Below the pieces are notes generated by a model. The model saw nothing but the letters and a program-made list of their open reading frames with translations. It was not told where the DNA came from and ran no database searches. A program made the translations under genes and the position numbers. A DNA stretch of 64,000 nucleotides from the NCBI RefSeq assembly GCF_019320115.1, contig NC_089581.1, forward strand, positions 10,479,707 through 10,543,706. Reading direction: 5' to 3'. This document shows, piece by piece, positions 12,779 to 24,222 of the stretch. Source of the stretch: Miscanthus floridulus. Taxonomy: Eukaryota > Streptophyta > Magnoliopsida > Poales > Poaceae. Numbering within the stretch: the stretch's first letter is position 1; each line of letters opens with the position of its first letter.

Positions 12779-13155
12779 CATCGCCAGCTACGCCAGGGAC
12801 TCCTCGATACTCGGTCATCGCCAGCTACACCGAGAACTCCTCGATGCTCGGACATCTCTAGCTACGTTGGAGACTCCTCGGTGCTCGAACATCGCTAGCT
12901 ATGCTGGGGACTCCTCGGTGCTCGAACATCGCCAGCTATATCGGGGACTCATCGGTGCTCAGACATCGCTAGCTATGTCGGGGACTCCTCGGTGCTCGCT
13001 AGTTATGCCGGGGACTCCTCGATGCTCGGACATCGCCAGCTACGCTGGAGACTCCTCGATGCTCGGACATCGCCAGCTACACTGGGGACTCCTCGGTGCT
13101 CGAATTCTTCGTACAAGCATCGCCAGCTAAGCTGAGGACTCTCTTGATGGTCGAA
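12779..13155 (+). repeat. 37-bp tandem array, about ten copies
   Basis: The unit runs CATCGCCAGCTAC, about seven variable bases, GGGGACTCCTCG, then RTGCTCGGA. About ten consecutive copies are present; one has lost a few bases near 12,998 and another gained an insertion near 13,100. Because 37 is not a multiple of three, the reading frame shifts with every copy, yet a plus-strand frame stays open from 12,708 to 13,130. I regard that as a property of the repeat and not as a gene. Confidence 0.85.
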
Positions 13156-13701
13156 TCTTGCTACATCTCATCGGTGTGCTATCAAGCAGCTCTATGTTGT
13201 TCGAATCAGGGTGCTGATTTTGGGCAGCACGTCTAGGGTCTTGATACGCGCATGTCAGATGACGTTGGCAAGCTTTCAGACTTCTTTTCTTTGACCCTGC
13301 TACAAGATTTATTCTTTGTCTTCCAGCAAGCTCAGAGACTAAGTAGCTACACTTCACCTGACGATGAATGTAGTGCTTATTTCTTGATTTACCCTCCTTA
13401 TTGACGGAGTCTAAGTGGCTACACTTCTCCTAAGGGAAAGAATTTTCAAATTTTATCTTGACCTCCTTACATCCTTATGACAATCCTTACTTGGGATACA
13501 CTGTTCGACGATGGTTCACATAGCTCAGCGATGGCTCACACTACTCGGCGATGGTTCACATTACTCGATGACGGTTCACAATTTCTTGTCAACTCATCAT
13601 GGTGGTTGGACTATGAGTTTGACTGCTCGGCTTTGTTTGCACCTGCTCAGACAAGCTCAAGACGACGTTGCTCAAAGGATACAAGGCGCTCGGGGACTAG
13701 C

Positions 13702-14095
13702 TGTGGGGGATATGACCCTCGGTATCCACAAGACAAGACATGGGCCGCACCATCAGAGGTGACCTAGCCCACAAGATCAAGGCGTGCACGGCACTGATCG
13801 ACGTGCACCGTAAGATATTTTATAGTACTAAATATGATACTTTCCTTATAACCCTACCCCTCCAGAGTATATAAGGAGAGGCAGGGGTCCCCTAGTCGAC
13901 AGCTTCTACATCTCAATACAATATATCAAAGACAAAGGACGTAGGGTATTACGTCGATCAGATGACTCGAACCTGTCTAAATCGCTGTCTCTACGCCTTG
14001 TGTCACCATCCGGTTCCTGATCACGCGCACCTCCATCGATCAATCTATCTTCATGGGATACCCCTCGAAGGACTGCCGATCATCTTTTGTCGACA
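13702..14095 (+). repeat. 3' LTR of the 11,444-14,095 element
   Basis: It starts TGTGGGGGATATGA and ends GTCGACA, followed directly by the TSD copy TTTTG. Confidence 0.92.
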
Positions 14096-14285
14096 TTTTG
14101 GATTTTCTAGATACATTGCTTTTACTAGATAAATGTATGTCTTTGATTATATTTTTAGAAAAATACATTTCATAATTAATATACTTATTCAATATAATTA
14201 ATGTTAGTAATTTATTCAAAGTTAAAATTGTTTGATTTCTCGGGAAGTAAGCACCGCATTCTTTTTTTAGATAGAAGGGAGTATA

Positions 14286-14768
14286 GAGTATTGTTTCCCT
14301 CTGCTTATATATCATTTTAGTGTTATTCTAAGTAAATTTTTTTCATTACTTTGTCCAAGTTTTTTAAAAAGTAGCTCATAGATCCTTTTTTTGAAAAAAT
14401 ATATCCAAGTTAACTTTTTCCTCTTACTTTGTCCAAGTTGTAAACAAGTTTACATCTATGAGTTAAAAAAAATACACTATCAAAACATATTTCATACATA
14501 ATTTAATTAAACTAAATTGATATTATATTACATAGGCATATACTTGGTCAAACTTATGACAGTTTGACTTATCCAAGATTTAAAATTATACTCCTTTTTT
14601 AACGGAGGGGGTACGGAATAGAAAGTTGGTGCATCCCGTCTCTCTCCCTATACTATCCCATTCTTGATACGCAAGGATATGACGAGAATGACCATTTCAT
14701 CCACGCGTGAAACGCTGACTCAAACTTGCATCTGCCGCACAGTCGAATTTGCCCTCTTTTTATTCTTA
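14286..14768. other. AT-rich intergenic stretch with MITE remnants
   Basis: TTTGTCCAAGTT-type words recur at about 14,350 and 14,437, and the end near 14,600 reads AACGGAGGGGGTAC, like a Stowaway terminus. I could not pair the ends. No gene is visible. Confidence 0.4.
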
Positions 14769-15012
14769 GCCCTTGTTTAGTTCCAGGAATTTGGATTTTG
14801 GGGCTACTGTAGTATGTTCGTTTTTATTTAGCAAATAGTATTCAAATATGGACTAATTAGGCTTAAAACGTTCTTCTCGCAATTTTTCACCAAACTGTGC
14901 AATTAGTTTTTCTTTTCGTCTATATTTAATGCTTCATGCACGAATCGCAAATATTCGATGTGACAGGTACTATAGCAACTTTTTGGAAGTTAAGGTGGAA
15001 ATAAACAAGGGC
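14769..15012. mobile_element. MITE with CCCTTGTTTA termini upstream of the ADF gene
   Basis: The left end GCCCTTGTTTAGTTCC and the right end GGAAATAAACAAGGGC are inverted repeats, giving a 244-bp element. The same family occurs at 23,150-23,390. I could not confirm a TSD, so the superfamily stays open. It ends about 250 bp before the presumed TATA box of the ADF gene and may contribute to that promoter region. Confidence 0.75.
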
Positions 15013-15263
15013 CCAGGCCCGCCGTCCACTGGCCCCAAACTCCCGCCTGGCCCACATGAAAGCGATCGTCTCACCGACATCTTGACCCCGCACGTCACAT
15101 GCCCCACATGTCACTCTCACCCTCGACCCATGAAGCCGTGTACGCCACACACGCCCTACGCCCACACCCACCCACACGAAGCGGCGCGTCCGCGTCCGCG
15201 TATATGAACGCGCAGCTCTCCGGAGAATTTCGCCGCACCACCCAAAACCCGCAGCAGCCCGCA

Positions 15264-15270
15264 TATATAA
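15264..15270 (+). promoter_or_regulatory. Probable TATA box of the ADF gene
   Basis: TATATAA lies about 160 bp upstream of the ATG. A purine-rich tract (AAAAAGAAAAAG type) and a GC-rich leader follow. A second, weaker candidate (GTATATG) lies near 15,199. Confidence 0.5.
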
Positions 15271-15425
15271 AAAAGAAAAAGAAAAAGAAAAGAAGAACCC
15301 CCCCGCAGCCAGCAACAGCGAACAGAAGAGGAGGGGGTTCCTTCTCCTTGCTTGCTCCTCCCGTCTGCGTGCGTGCGTGCGATCGACGCAGAGGCGCGCG
15401 CGGGCGCTCGCACCGCCCCGATCCG

Positions 15426-17675
15426 ATGGCCTTCATGCGCTCCCACGTGAGTACCCCGCTCCTTCCTTCCTCTCGTCGATCCGCTCGCGCTCTGTGGCGA
15501 TTCGCGCGCGCTGTGGTGTAGATCCGTGTGGCGTGTGGGAACTGGGTCGGTTCCGCGCGATCTGGGTGCGCTAGTTCGTGGAGGGCTGCCCCGGGTTAGA
15601 TCTCCTTGGGGAGGGATTGATTTGACCTTACCCACTGTTCATCCGGATGTTCATTTGTTCTGACTGCAATTATGTGTATCGCCTATATATGTACTTACAT
15701 GTTTACTTGTAAAATCAAGTAGATATATAGTAAGTCGCTAGTAGATATTCAGAGCTTGAGTTTGAGAATCCGTGCTGGAAAATGGCTTTAGCTGTGGAAC
15801 TGGGGGATGGTGTGAAATTGGAGTTGAGCTGTAGAACCGGAAGTGAGTTGGGAATGTTCTTAGTTCATTCCTGTAAGGCAAGAAAACTTAGGTCGTCCCC
15901 AGATGAAATACTGCCAGTCTTTGATAGTTCTCTGGTTAACATGTGCTGCAATTGACACAGTTTTTCTTTTCAAATCATCCGAATCAATATGTGGCTACTT
16001 TGTAATAAGTTCTTTTATTTTTTTTAAAAAATGTGTTATGCTTGCTTGCATAGAGACTTTCCATGCCCTGGAGGGATGGACATGGTAGGTATAGTCATAT
16101 TCCTGCTTCCACTAAGTGGAGATATTTGGAGTATGCCTCTTACACTGGACAATTTCTTTGATATCCTAGTCCTAGGTGCCTTTTATGTTATTGTGGGGAC
16201 GGTGAACTGCTTCTCACACAGTTGGCCATCTATATTGGATGCAATTGATTGAATTAAGGTTAGCATGGATGATTGAGATTCTGTTAGGCGCTGGGTCTAA
16301 TCCTGTCCATGATTGTGCAATCACTGAACTGTTCATTGTGCAAGTGATTTTACATGTTATGAAGCATGGTTCCAATTTTCAATCCTGGATAGGGAGTATC
16401 TGGAGGGATTTTCTGTATGTCTGTGTAATTTTGATTAGGCAATCTTGCTGGATAAAAATTTTGTATGGTTTCCTGTATGTGGAAGGTATACAACTTTTAT
16501 GGAATCGTGGCTACATAACTACAGTTGATACATCGGAAGATTGGAATGTTGTTAATCTTCTAGTTACTACATAACCATTATGCCTGTTTGCAATCAAACA
16601 GTTCATCTTGTATTTCAGTTTTTTAGCCTTGATTTTCTTTTTAACTTCTGCACAATTCTCTGCAGTCAAATGCATCTTCCGGCATGGGAGTTGCCCCTAA
16701 CATTAGGGAGACATTTGTTGAGCTCCAAATGAAGAAGGCATTCCGATATGTCATCTTCAAAATCGAAGAGAAGCAAAAGCAGGTGGTTGTGGAGAAGACA
16801 GGGGCTACTACTGAAAGCTATGATGATTTTTTGGCCTCTCTCCCAGAGAATGACTGCCGATATGCTCTCTATGATTTTGATTTTGTTACTGGGGAGAACG
16901 TGCAGAAAAGCAAGATTTTCTTCATTGCCTGGTGAGATTCAGAATCATTTATGCATATATCTTTATTTTGTTTCATTCATGTTTAGCTGTAGTGCCAATG
17001 CCAATGAAACTAAACTAGATCCCATAGAAATAGCTAAAGAGGTAAACTGTTGATGAGTTAGTGATTTTAGGATTCTACATACTTACAAAAAAAAAGTACT
17101 TGGATGCTTAAAATGCACCAAGCACAGTAAACTTAACACGCTAATTATTTAAGCACTTCCTTACTCCTTTTGAACATTATTAACTCAGTATTGAACTATA
17201 AGGCTGGATTGGATCTTGTGATGTGATCTTGCTATGATAGCTCCCACCACCTCTAGTTTAATACTGTTTGCCTGGCAACCCATACTAGTTAGCAATTTAG
17301 TAGCTCTGGCCAAAAGGAATGACAATGCATGTGGTGCAATAGTTAGGAATATTCTTGACAATGATTGTTCATTCTCTTATGTAGATTCTGAGGTTGACTT
17401 TTTTTGGACTGTACTATATGTATCCTTATGATGTCTTCTATTCTTTCATGTTCAACGTAGCCACTCTGGCCTTCCTGCTGATTTCCCTTCACCAAACCTT
17501 TTACCTAACCCGCTATTATTCCAGGTCCCCATCAACATCCCGCATCCGTGCTAAGATGCTGTACTCCACCTCGAAGGACCGCATCAAGCACGAGCTCGAC
17601 GGGTTCCACTATGAGATCCAGGCGACCGACCCATCAGAGGTGGACATTGAGGTTCTCCGGGAGCGGGCTCACTGA
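15426..17675 (+). CDS. ADF: Actin-depolymerizing factor (ADF/cofilin), three exons
   Basis: The protein binds and severs actin filaments in the cytoplasm and nucleus and speeds monomer turnover. Exons are 15,426-15,446, 16,666-16,931 and 17,525-17,675, giving 145 residues, the normal plant ADF length. Intron 1 (1,219 bp, GTGAGT...GCAG) falls after codon 7; intron 2 (593 bp) splits a Trp codon TG|G. The N terminus is MAFMRSH, then SNASSGMGV, which holds the serine region that plant kinases modify. The ADF domain then runs to the end, with [21 protein letters not shown] and KIFFIAW strands and the long actin-binding helix [16 protein letters not shown]. The gene ends VLRERAH, typical of the family. 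All splice sites are canonical and the frame is intact, so it is very likely functional. I do not assign a paralogue number. A MITE lies just upstream. Confidence 0.96.
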
Positions 17676-18130
17676 AGCTGGTTCGCCTTTGAAGGGACCT
17701 GTGGAGGGCCGTGAACCTTCGGTCAGATGCAAATTCTATTATCAAATGATGAAGCACCCGCCGTGGTATTTGTTAATAAGTTCCTGTAAGCATATCATTT
17801 AGTCGCGACGCATGACTCTAGCTGGTGAAGCGTTATCGAAGCTGTATCGGTATGAGGTTTGGTTGTCTGAGCCTGTAAACGAAGCAAGATTTGCAAACTT
17901 GTTATATTGTGGTATTGATGATACTGGATTACTGGCTGTGGCCTGTGGGTTGTTCGGGAATGGCGGTTTATGGTTGGTCTGGGTCTGGTGTGTGGACGTG
18001 GTTGTGGGTTGTTCGGGATTGCCTTGATTGGTCTGGTGTCTGGCCCCCGGTTGGTCTGATTGTCTGTATCTGTTAGATATTTACTTGTGCTAATGAAACC
18101 TGGTTCCAAGTTTCAGACCGTAATTTACCC
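17676..18130 (+). other. Probable 3' UTR of the ADF gene
   Basis: T/G-rich sequence follows the ADF stop codon, and no other gene starts here. The poly(A) site cannot be fixed from the sequence alone. Confidence 0.4.
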
Positions 18131-19330
18131 GTTGCTGGCGAATGCTGTTGTGTTGCTGGAGATTGGAGTTTAAGACTGGGGGAAGCTTTATCCGTAATTG
18201 TCGTGTTGGCAAACTATTAGGTTGTCACATCATGGCTGCGGTTTTGCATGTGCAAATGGTTGTCGTCGCCTGTTAGTCTGGCAGCGTTTTGCCCCAGATC
18301 AGGACTCGATCTGCTGATACTAGTATCTCTCTCTGCAAAAATGTGCAAGTGCAAATGCTCGAAATCGGGCACCAGGCAGCTGCCATAGTGCGCAGCGCAA
18401 CCAAGCAGCCTCCGTGTCGGTGTGCCGCCACCCAACCCAGCCAGAGCGGGCATGATGATGATCAGACATCAGAGGTTGGAGATAGGCGTTACTAAGAGAG
18501 AGGCTGGGGAACAGGCGCTCAGGTAACGGATCAAAAAAGAAAAATGACGATGGTCTTTGTGTTACTGTCATGGCCATAGCTGGAGTATCTGTGTCACTGT
18601 CATGGCCAGCTGTTTGTGTCACTGTCATGGCCATAGTTGGAGTATCCTTTTTTCCAGAGATCATGACGACACAAATAAATACATGCTGACAGGATGATTG
18701 TGGACTGTGGTTTGGTTCATCTAATCTAATGGCGATGGTTATGCTGAATGCTGATATGCTATGGCTTTTCCTGCGGCAGATCCATGCTATGCTTGTGATG
18801 ACCACAATACCCAACTCGTTGTTGGGCTACTATTCTACTGTAATAGATCTTGAAGAATTGGCAGGATGGGGATTTATAGTTGGTATCCCTCCTGTGACAG
18901 TACTGCTGGTGCCTTTATCTAATCTAAGAAAAGGGAAGACAGAAAAAAAAAAAATCTTGAGCTCTTCGATCATATGCTCAAATTCGAGGTTCAGTGCCCC
19001 CCTTCAGTTCTTTGCTCCAAGAACTTCGAAGAATAAATTAAAGGAACAACGCAAAGCTTCTGATTAACGTTTGCGACAAAACGCGTGCATGACAGATATA
19101 TGTGCTGCACTACACTAATCGTCCAAAGCACTAGGAACTATGCTGGCAGCACGATAGTACATAGTACAGTATATCTCCTCTATTTCTAGCTCAAAATACG
19201 TACGATCGATGCGCTAGCTGTGAAATCTTGAAAGAAAGATACTACAACACACCACAAGGTTAATTACACTGATGACGACTAGGATATTGCTAGCAAAGAT
19301 GATACAAAAGGTGACTGATGAGAACTTCTG
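18131..19330. other. Intergenic region between the ADF and SAUR genes
   Basis: About 1.2 kb without a supported gene; short frames only. A small tandem repeat lies at 18,556-18,646. Confidence 0.5.
18556..18646 (+). repeat. Short tandem repeat containing CACTGTCATGGCC
   Basis: Three imperfect copies of TGTGTCACTGTCATGGCC, two of them followed by ATAGYTGGAGTATC, lie head to tail. Confidence 0.7.
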
Positions 19331-19366
19331 AAGACCCAAACCTCACACTCTCACTCTCTCTGATCG

Positions 19367-19648
19367 TTACATCAGCTTGAGGAAAAGGAGGCATGAGACC
19401 GTCACCTTCCTCCTCCTCCGTGTTCTGCTTCTGATGAGCTGAACTATTGCTTGGAAGCATCTGATGTTGCAGGGGATCCTGAGCACGCCCTTCTGATCAT
19501 ACCCAAACTCCATGGCCGCGAGCTCCAGCAGCCCGGTGAAGTAGGGGTGCTGAAGAACCTTCCTGTGCACCAGAACCCTCTTCAACTCCTCACCCTCGCC
19601 GACGAGCAACGGGATGTGCCCTCGCTTCACTGACGCGCTCTTCCCCAT
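19367..19648 (-). CDS. SAUR-family auxin-responsive protein
   Basis: Small Auxin Up RNA proteins are short plant proteins; many raise plasma-membrane proton-pump activity by restraining PP2C-D phosphatases and so promote cell expansion. This 93-residue intronless frame shows the SAUR core at about residues 9-72: GHIPLLVGE, then RVLVHRKVLQHPYF, LLELAAMEFGY and GVLRIPC, ending in an aliphatic helix. The tail is basic (RSRTRRRRK) and hydrophobic. A short basic N terminus (MGKSASVKRG) precedes the core. TATATATAAA lies about 43 bp upstream of the ATG on the same strand, which supports this start. Length and lack of introns fit the family. It stands alone here, while many SAUR genes occur in arrays. 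The family call is secure; the subgroup is not. Confidence 0.92.
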   Translation of the reverse strand: MGKSASVKRGHIPLLVGEGEELKRVLVHRKVLQHPYFTGLLELAAMEFGYDQKGVLRIPCNIRCFQAIVQLIRSRTRRRRKVTVSCLLFLKLM

Positions 19649-19690
19649 CCTCCTCCTCTGATCTGTAGTTATTCTGAGCCCTCTTGTTTG

Positions 19691-19700
19691 TTTATATATA
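19691..19700 (-). promoter_or_regulatory. TATA box of the SAUR gene
   Basis: On the minus strand this reads TATATATAAA, about 43 bp before the start codon. That implies a short 5' leader, which is common for SAUR genes. Confidence 0.55.
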
Positions 19701-19706
19701 ATGAAT

Positions 19707-21078
19707 GAATGCTTGTTGTGATGGCTGACGACTTTCAGATGTTTTCAGCGGATAAGACTTCGTTTATGCATTTGTTTATTGTCTCGTGGTCTTGTTTGAT
19801 TTCCTCTTGAGCAACCGGTGTCTGTTTCCTTCATGACAGTAGAAACTGCCAACGGTGTGAGGACTAACAATTACTGATGGTGCAACGGTGAAAAATAAAC
19901 GCAGAATAATTACCTCCTAGAGGCATTCTGTTCCAACCCAAAACTACGAGTTCAGTATGTCAGGTTCAGGCCGTTCTGCATGGACATCTCAATAATTCAC
20001 ATTGTACAGCCATCGCCAATATGATAAGAAAATTTCTTCCCAAAGCGTCAAATTAGTGCAGTGTTTTTCATATGAATTGAGTCTTAAGTATTCAGGTCCT
20101 GTAAGGACATCTGAATTATTTCAGTGATTATTTTAAATTTCACTTAATAATCAGATTTGTTTGTAGAGTGTGGAGCTGAGTATGTCAACTCCTGTACCTT
20201 TACGGATTTTCCATCATGAGAAAAGGTACTGTACGGATTTCAGAATGATTCAACTGTAACCCGCCTCCATCAAGTCAAAGGGAAATTTAGTATAAAAAAA
20301 AGGGAAAAAAGAAATTCTTTCCCAAGCGTACAAATTGCTAGGTATACCCAAGCATACAATTCCTTAGTATGTGCTCCACGTCTGAATACATTGTTCCACT
20401 ATATAGGTTTTATTTATAGACTAATTCAACAATGCCACCAACAATTTTGGCTAAACTGAATGGCTTTCCAGAGACATTTAAATATATCCTTTTAGAGATC
20501 ATTTTAATCTCCTTACTCATGCATTAGACTCTATGATAATAATTCACAAAAACAAGTTTATTGTTTGACAATTACATTTTGAAAAGAAGAATATTTATGA
20601 ATCACTAGTGATTATGCCCCATTTTCAGATACGCATGTAGTTGTCTTAATCTCTCTAGTGGTCCATCTAATGCCAAATGTATCTTTCATAAGCGTTTCAA
20701 CCATTTCTATATTACCAATATCAACATCTGAGCGTCAATCATATCTGCTTTTAATCTCTTTCTTGTGGCGCAGTAGATGAGACTTTTAATTAGGGTGATG
20801 GTTTCCTCATAAGTCATACTACCAGGTATGCATTGTCTAAGAACTGATAACCCCCATTTGGACTATGTCAAGTATCAACTGCCTTTTGCACACCACGGTC
20901 TGTATTGGGTTCCAATGGGCTTGAGCTTATTTTACCACACGATTATCTTTGCCAAATGTTACTTAGCCTTCCAATGGCATCATTGCATAACAATTTGCCA
21001 AATTCACCAAGATATATTTTACTTTAGTATATCTAGTACAATTGACTTTGGGGAAGACTTTTCTTCCAAGTTTTTGAG
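19707..21078. other. Intergenic, AT-rich, no gene seen
   Basis: About 1.4 kb with only short frames. It includes the upstream region of the SAUR gene. I see no element termini that I can pair. Confidence 0.45.
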
Positions 21079-21081
21079 TTA

Positions 21082-21413
21082 GGGTCCGTTTGGTTGGGCT
21101 TTTGGCTTTGGCTTTTGACCCCAAAAGCCAAAAGCCCAACCAAAGGGGTTGCTTTTCCAGGCGGCTTTTTCAGAAGCAGCTGTTTTTCTGTAGTACATTT
21201 TTGAAAGCTGGTTTGACCCTGCTTTTGACTTTTGGCTTTCTGCTTTTCGAAATTGGTGGAATAAAAAGCTCTTCCATAGTTGTTTCAAGAGAGATAAAGA
21301 TAGAAGATAAATTTTATACTTATTTAACCAAACAGCTTTCAGCTTTTCTACAGCTCACAGCTCACAGCCCACAACAGCTTTTTCTCACAGCCACAGCTCA
21401 ACCAAACACACCC
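21082..21413. mobile_element. Tourist-like MITE (PIF/Harbinger), TSD TTA
   Basis: The element starts GGGTCCGTTTGGTT and ends AACCAAACACACCC, an inverted repeat pair, and is flanked on both sides by TTA (21,079-21,081 and 21,414-21,416). A 3-bp TTA duplication marks the PIF/Harbinger superfamily. The interior is rich in GCTTTTGGC and CAGCTCACAG words; its first 75 bp contain a local hairpin around CCAAAAGCC. Confidence 0.88.
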
Positions 21414-21416
21414 TTA

Positions 21417-22331
21417 ATCGTACCACTAACAAATTACAGGTCATTTAGGATAGAGAACAAATAAATGAAATGACAACTTCTAACGTAACCTCTTCAGTAT
21501 AAGCCTGAGAAGTTCTACAAGTGGAACTCTCATGCTTGATGACCAGACTGACATGCATGAAAAGTCTCCAAAGACCCACAATTGTTTTGTTTTGTTTTGT
21601 TTTGTCAAGATATTTTGTTCGGTTTTGTACTGTGTGGGAAACCATGTTCTTTGAGTCCATGAACCACAAGCGACCGGCATCCTTGGCTCACTTGTTTCTA
21701 AAATAGAAGCTTATTAAGCACCACAGAAGTCCAACTGACTAGACTACACAAAATGTGGACGGTGAGACTAGGGAAAACATCGTTGTCTAGAACAAGACTA
21801 CACAAGTCTTCCCGGGCCCTCCAATTTAAACTTAGAATAAATGTCACTGAGATTGATTGTAGCCAAACCTTTTAAAATACTCATGTCCGAATGGCACAGG
21901 AAGAGATCTAACTCGTACAAGCACACGAGAGAGTGATAGATCATGAAAATATCCATATTCCAATTTGTCTTGGAATCGGTCTCATGCCGTGCCTAGATAT
22001 GTGCTCTAACTCGTATGGCGCAGGACTGCAGGAGAGAGTGGAAGACCACAGAAATGCTTCGTATTTTGATATTAGGTATATATATCTACAATTTTACCAT
22101 TACATTTACAGTTTTGTCCGCAGACTCATACTAGGTTTTATTGATACATTACATAATATTTGCTAAAAGTTGTCTCATGAAGACAATGCTGATGTTCCAT
22201 AATGTTACTAACTTGTTACCGAAGGAAGTATTGGACATGCTCTCTCTTCTAGGATATAAATCATTTATGATTCACATTGTTCAAACTTTTATAGCTTTGA
22301 TCATCAAGAAGAAGAAAGCTCATAATGATTA
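21417..22331. other. Intergenic, no gene seen
   Basis: About 900 bp with short frames only. A TTTTG pentamer repeat (five units) lies at 21,584-21,605. Confidence 0.4.
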
Positions 22332-22481
22332 CTCCCTCCATTTTAAATTATAAGACATTTTGGTTTTTCTAGATATATAGTTTTTGATATATGCACTTAA
22401 ATACATACTATGTCTAGATACAAAGTAAATAAACCAGAGTATCTAGAAAAATCAAAATGTCTTATAAATTAGAATGGAGGG
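22332..22481. mobile_element. Stowaway-like MITE
   Basis: The 150-bp element starts CTCCCTCCATTTTAAATTATAAG after TA and ends in CTTATAAATTAGAATGGAGGG, a long terminal inverted repeat. The CTCCCTCC terminus and the TA on its left fit the Tc1/Mariner Stowaway group. The right TA is mutated. Confidence 0.85.
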
Positions 22482-23149
22482 TGGTTGATGACATTAGACT
22501 CATCATGTAAAATACTCTCAAACGTGTAATTTTTCTATCAAGATATATAGTGCATTTTTATAAAAATTAATAGCCAAGGTGTCACATTTTTTTTTTGGAA
22601 AAAAGTATCACCTTTTTAGACCATGCCAATGTTACAAACAACGTGTACTCGTTACAATACTTGGCAACTTTGATTTTACTGTTTAATATCTGACCGCTCG
22701 TCTGCTATATGAATATCTGAACAAATAGCCAGACATGTTTAATCATAGTACTTTTGACAACAAATGCAATGATACATGTCGCGGTAATTAACTATAAATA
22801 TTTAAACAATATTGTTAGTCAAAGTATAAATACCAAAGCTATCAATTATTTGGAAACAGAGGCTAGTATTTTGGATCAGATGGTGGACTGGTGGAGTACA
22901 TGACACAATATACTAAAAAAAAGTTGCACATTGATAAAGTAGCGATCGAACTAGTTTGGCAAACCTCCGGCCTCCGCTGTCCTGGTGTAGTAGAATCGTA
23001 TAGGAGTGTTTGTATGAGCTGTGCTTAAGCACAAAAACTGCTGTGGCAAACGGACACCGTCACTTTTGGACGCAGGAAATAATGAGGCGATTTTCTAAGC
23101 CGAGAATAAGGGTGTAGAAAAGTCTAGAAGATGAACCATGAAGGAATCA
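22482..23149. other. Intergenic, no gene seen
   Basis: About 670 bp, AT-rich, with only short frames. Confidence 0.4.
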
Positions 23150-23390
23150 GGCCTGGTTTAGTTGGGTGAAGTTTGGGATTTTGGTTATTGTAGCACTTTT
23201 GTTTTTATTTAGTAATTAGTATTTAATCATGGACTAATTAGACTCAAAATGTTCGTCTCGCGATTTTCAACCAAACTGTGCAATTAGTTTTTTTTTGTCT
23301 ATATTTAATGCTCCATGCACGTATCGCAAGATTCAATGTGATGACTACTGTAACATTTTTTAGGAAAACTTTTTAGAACTAAACAAGACT
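23150..23390. mobile_element. MITE with GGCCTGGTTTAG terminus, same family as 14,769
   Basis: The left end GGCCTGGTTTAGTT pairs with the right end AACTAAACAAGACT. The interior shares long runs with 14,769-15,012, including GGACTAATTAG, CAAACTGTGCAATTAG and TATATTTAATGCT. The shared interior shows both are copies of one family. Confidence 0.75.
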
Positions 23391-24039
23391 TCATGGCTGC
23401 TAGCTCAATATGCGTCTACATCGTGCAGTCCCTTTCGAAAAGGGATTCCCAATTTCTTGATTGGACTGAACGAAGGAGGGCAAATGTGTGAGTTCTTTGC
23501 TGTCACCTTGGGATGGAACTTGGAAGGAGAGGCGACAGAGCGACTAGACGATATCAATTATTATAAGTTTAATCAGATCTATAAAAAACTACTAATATCT
23601 AATATATAATAAGAAAACTATTAAATTAATTCTAATATATATATATATATATAATAAATTTATCTGAAAGATATAAATGTTTTTTTAAGATGGAGAGAAT
23701 ACTTCTCTTCTAGTACTCACTTTAGGGAACTTATAGCATAAACCAAAATGTTAGAAACTTAGAATGTAGAACCAAGTGTCACATTGAGGGCGTTTTCAAC
23801 ATAAGAGCTTGTTTGGTTATGAATCAAGCAAATTTGCATGACATTTACCCTTGACGTCCGAGGTTAGGATTACGTCTTTCGCAAGGAGCAACCAAACATC
23901 CTCTTAAAGCATGAACGATACAAAGGAAACTCTGAACTATACTTCAGCCACATAGCTAAGTCGCATTGAGTATTCGGGCAATGTCCTGTTTGAATTTTCA
24001 GGAGTTTCATGTTCTCATATAGTTTTTTTTTAGTTTAAG
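23391..24039. other. Intergenic, no gene seen
   Basis: About 650 bp. A short AT run lies near 23,637-23,655, and a decayed GGAGAGAATAC end that resembles a Stowaway terminus lies near 23,692. Confidence 0.4.
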
Positions 24040-24222
24040 CAGCGGCGGACCCAGAAAATATTTCAGGGGGACTGAACAACACTGCTGTTTGATCTTAAGT
24101 CTCAGTCCTGACTACACTATAAAATTTTACCTAAAAATTCATGGGGGCTCCATAGTGGTTCCCCTGCTGCGAAATAGGTAGGGGGGCTTGAGCCCTCCGC
24201 CCCACCGTTGTGTCCGCCCTTG
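24040..24222. mobile_element. hAT-type MITE candidate
   Basis: The ends CAGCGGCGGACCCAG and TGTCCGCCCTTG form an imperfect inverted repeat of the CAGTGGCGGA type seen also at 62,582. Flanking octamers AGTTTAAG and AGTTAGGG match at five of eight sites, a weak TSD. It lies about 560 bp upstream of the small membrane-protein gene. Confidence 0.55.

Larger units (their letters stand above)
11444..14095 (+). mobile_element. Complete non-autonomous LTR retrotransposon, TSD TTTTG
   Basis: Two 394-bp LTRs (11,444-11,837 and 13,702-14,095) flank a 1.86-kb interior. Perfect TTTTG copies sit at 11,439-11,443 and 14,096-14,100. The interior begins GTTGGCACCCACTATGGGG, in primer-binding-site position and of the kind seen in gypsy elements. 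A purine tract (CTCGGGGACTAG) precedes the 3' LTR. No gag or pol motif is visible; the interior holds a 37-bp tandem array instead. Confidence 0.92.
11412..14281. mobile_element. Stowaway-like MITE split by an LTR element
   Basis: The left part (about 11,412-11,443) reads ACTTCCACTGTTCCAAG and continues in TTATAAGAAGTTTTG. After the LTR element it resumes at 14,096-14,281 and ends in AGAAGGGAG followed by TA. This matches the CTCCCTCCGTTCC...GGAGGGAG terminal pattern of grass Stowaway/Mariner MITEs, with decay. Removing the LTR element and one TSD gives a MITE of about 215 bp. Confidence 0.55.

Noticed and set aside
12708..13130. 140-codon frame over the 37-bp array
   Set aside because: The array has no stop in the phases used, so the frame is open as a result of the repeat. 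The frame changes in every copy.
15095..15635. Several frames of 110-159 codons around the ADF leader
   Set aside because: They overlap the promoter, 5' UTR and first intron of the ADF gene and have no domains.
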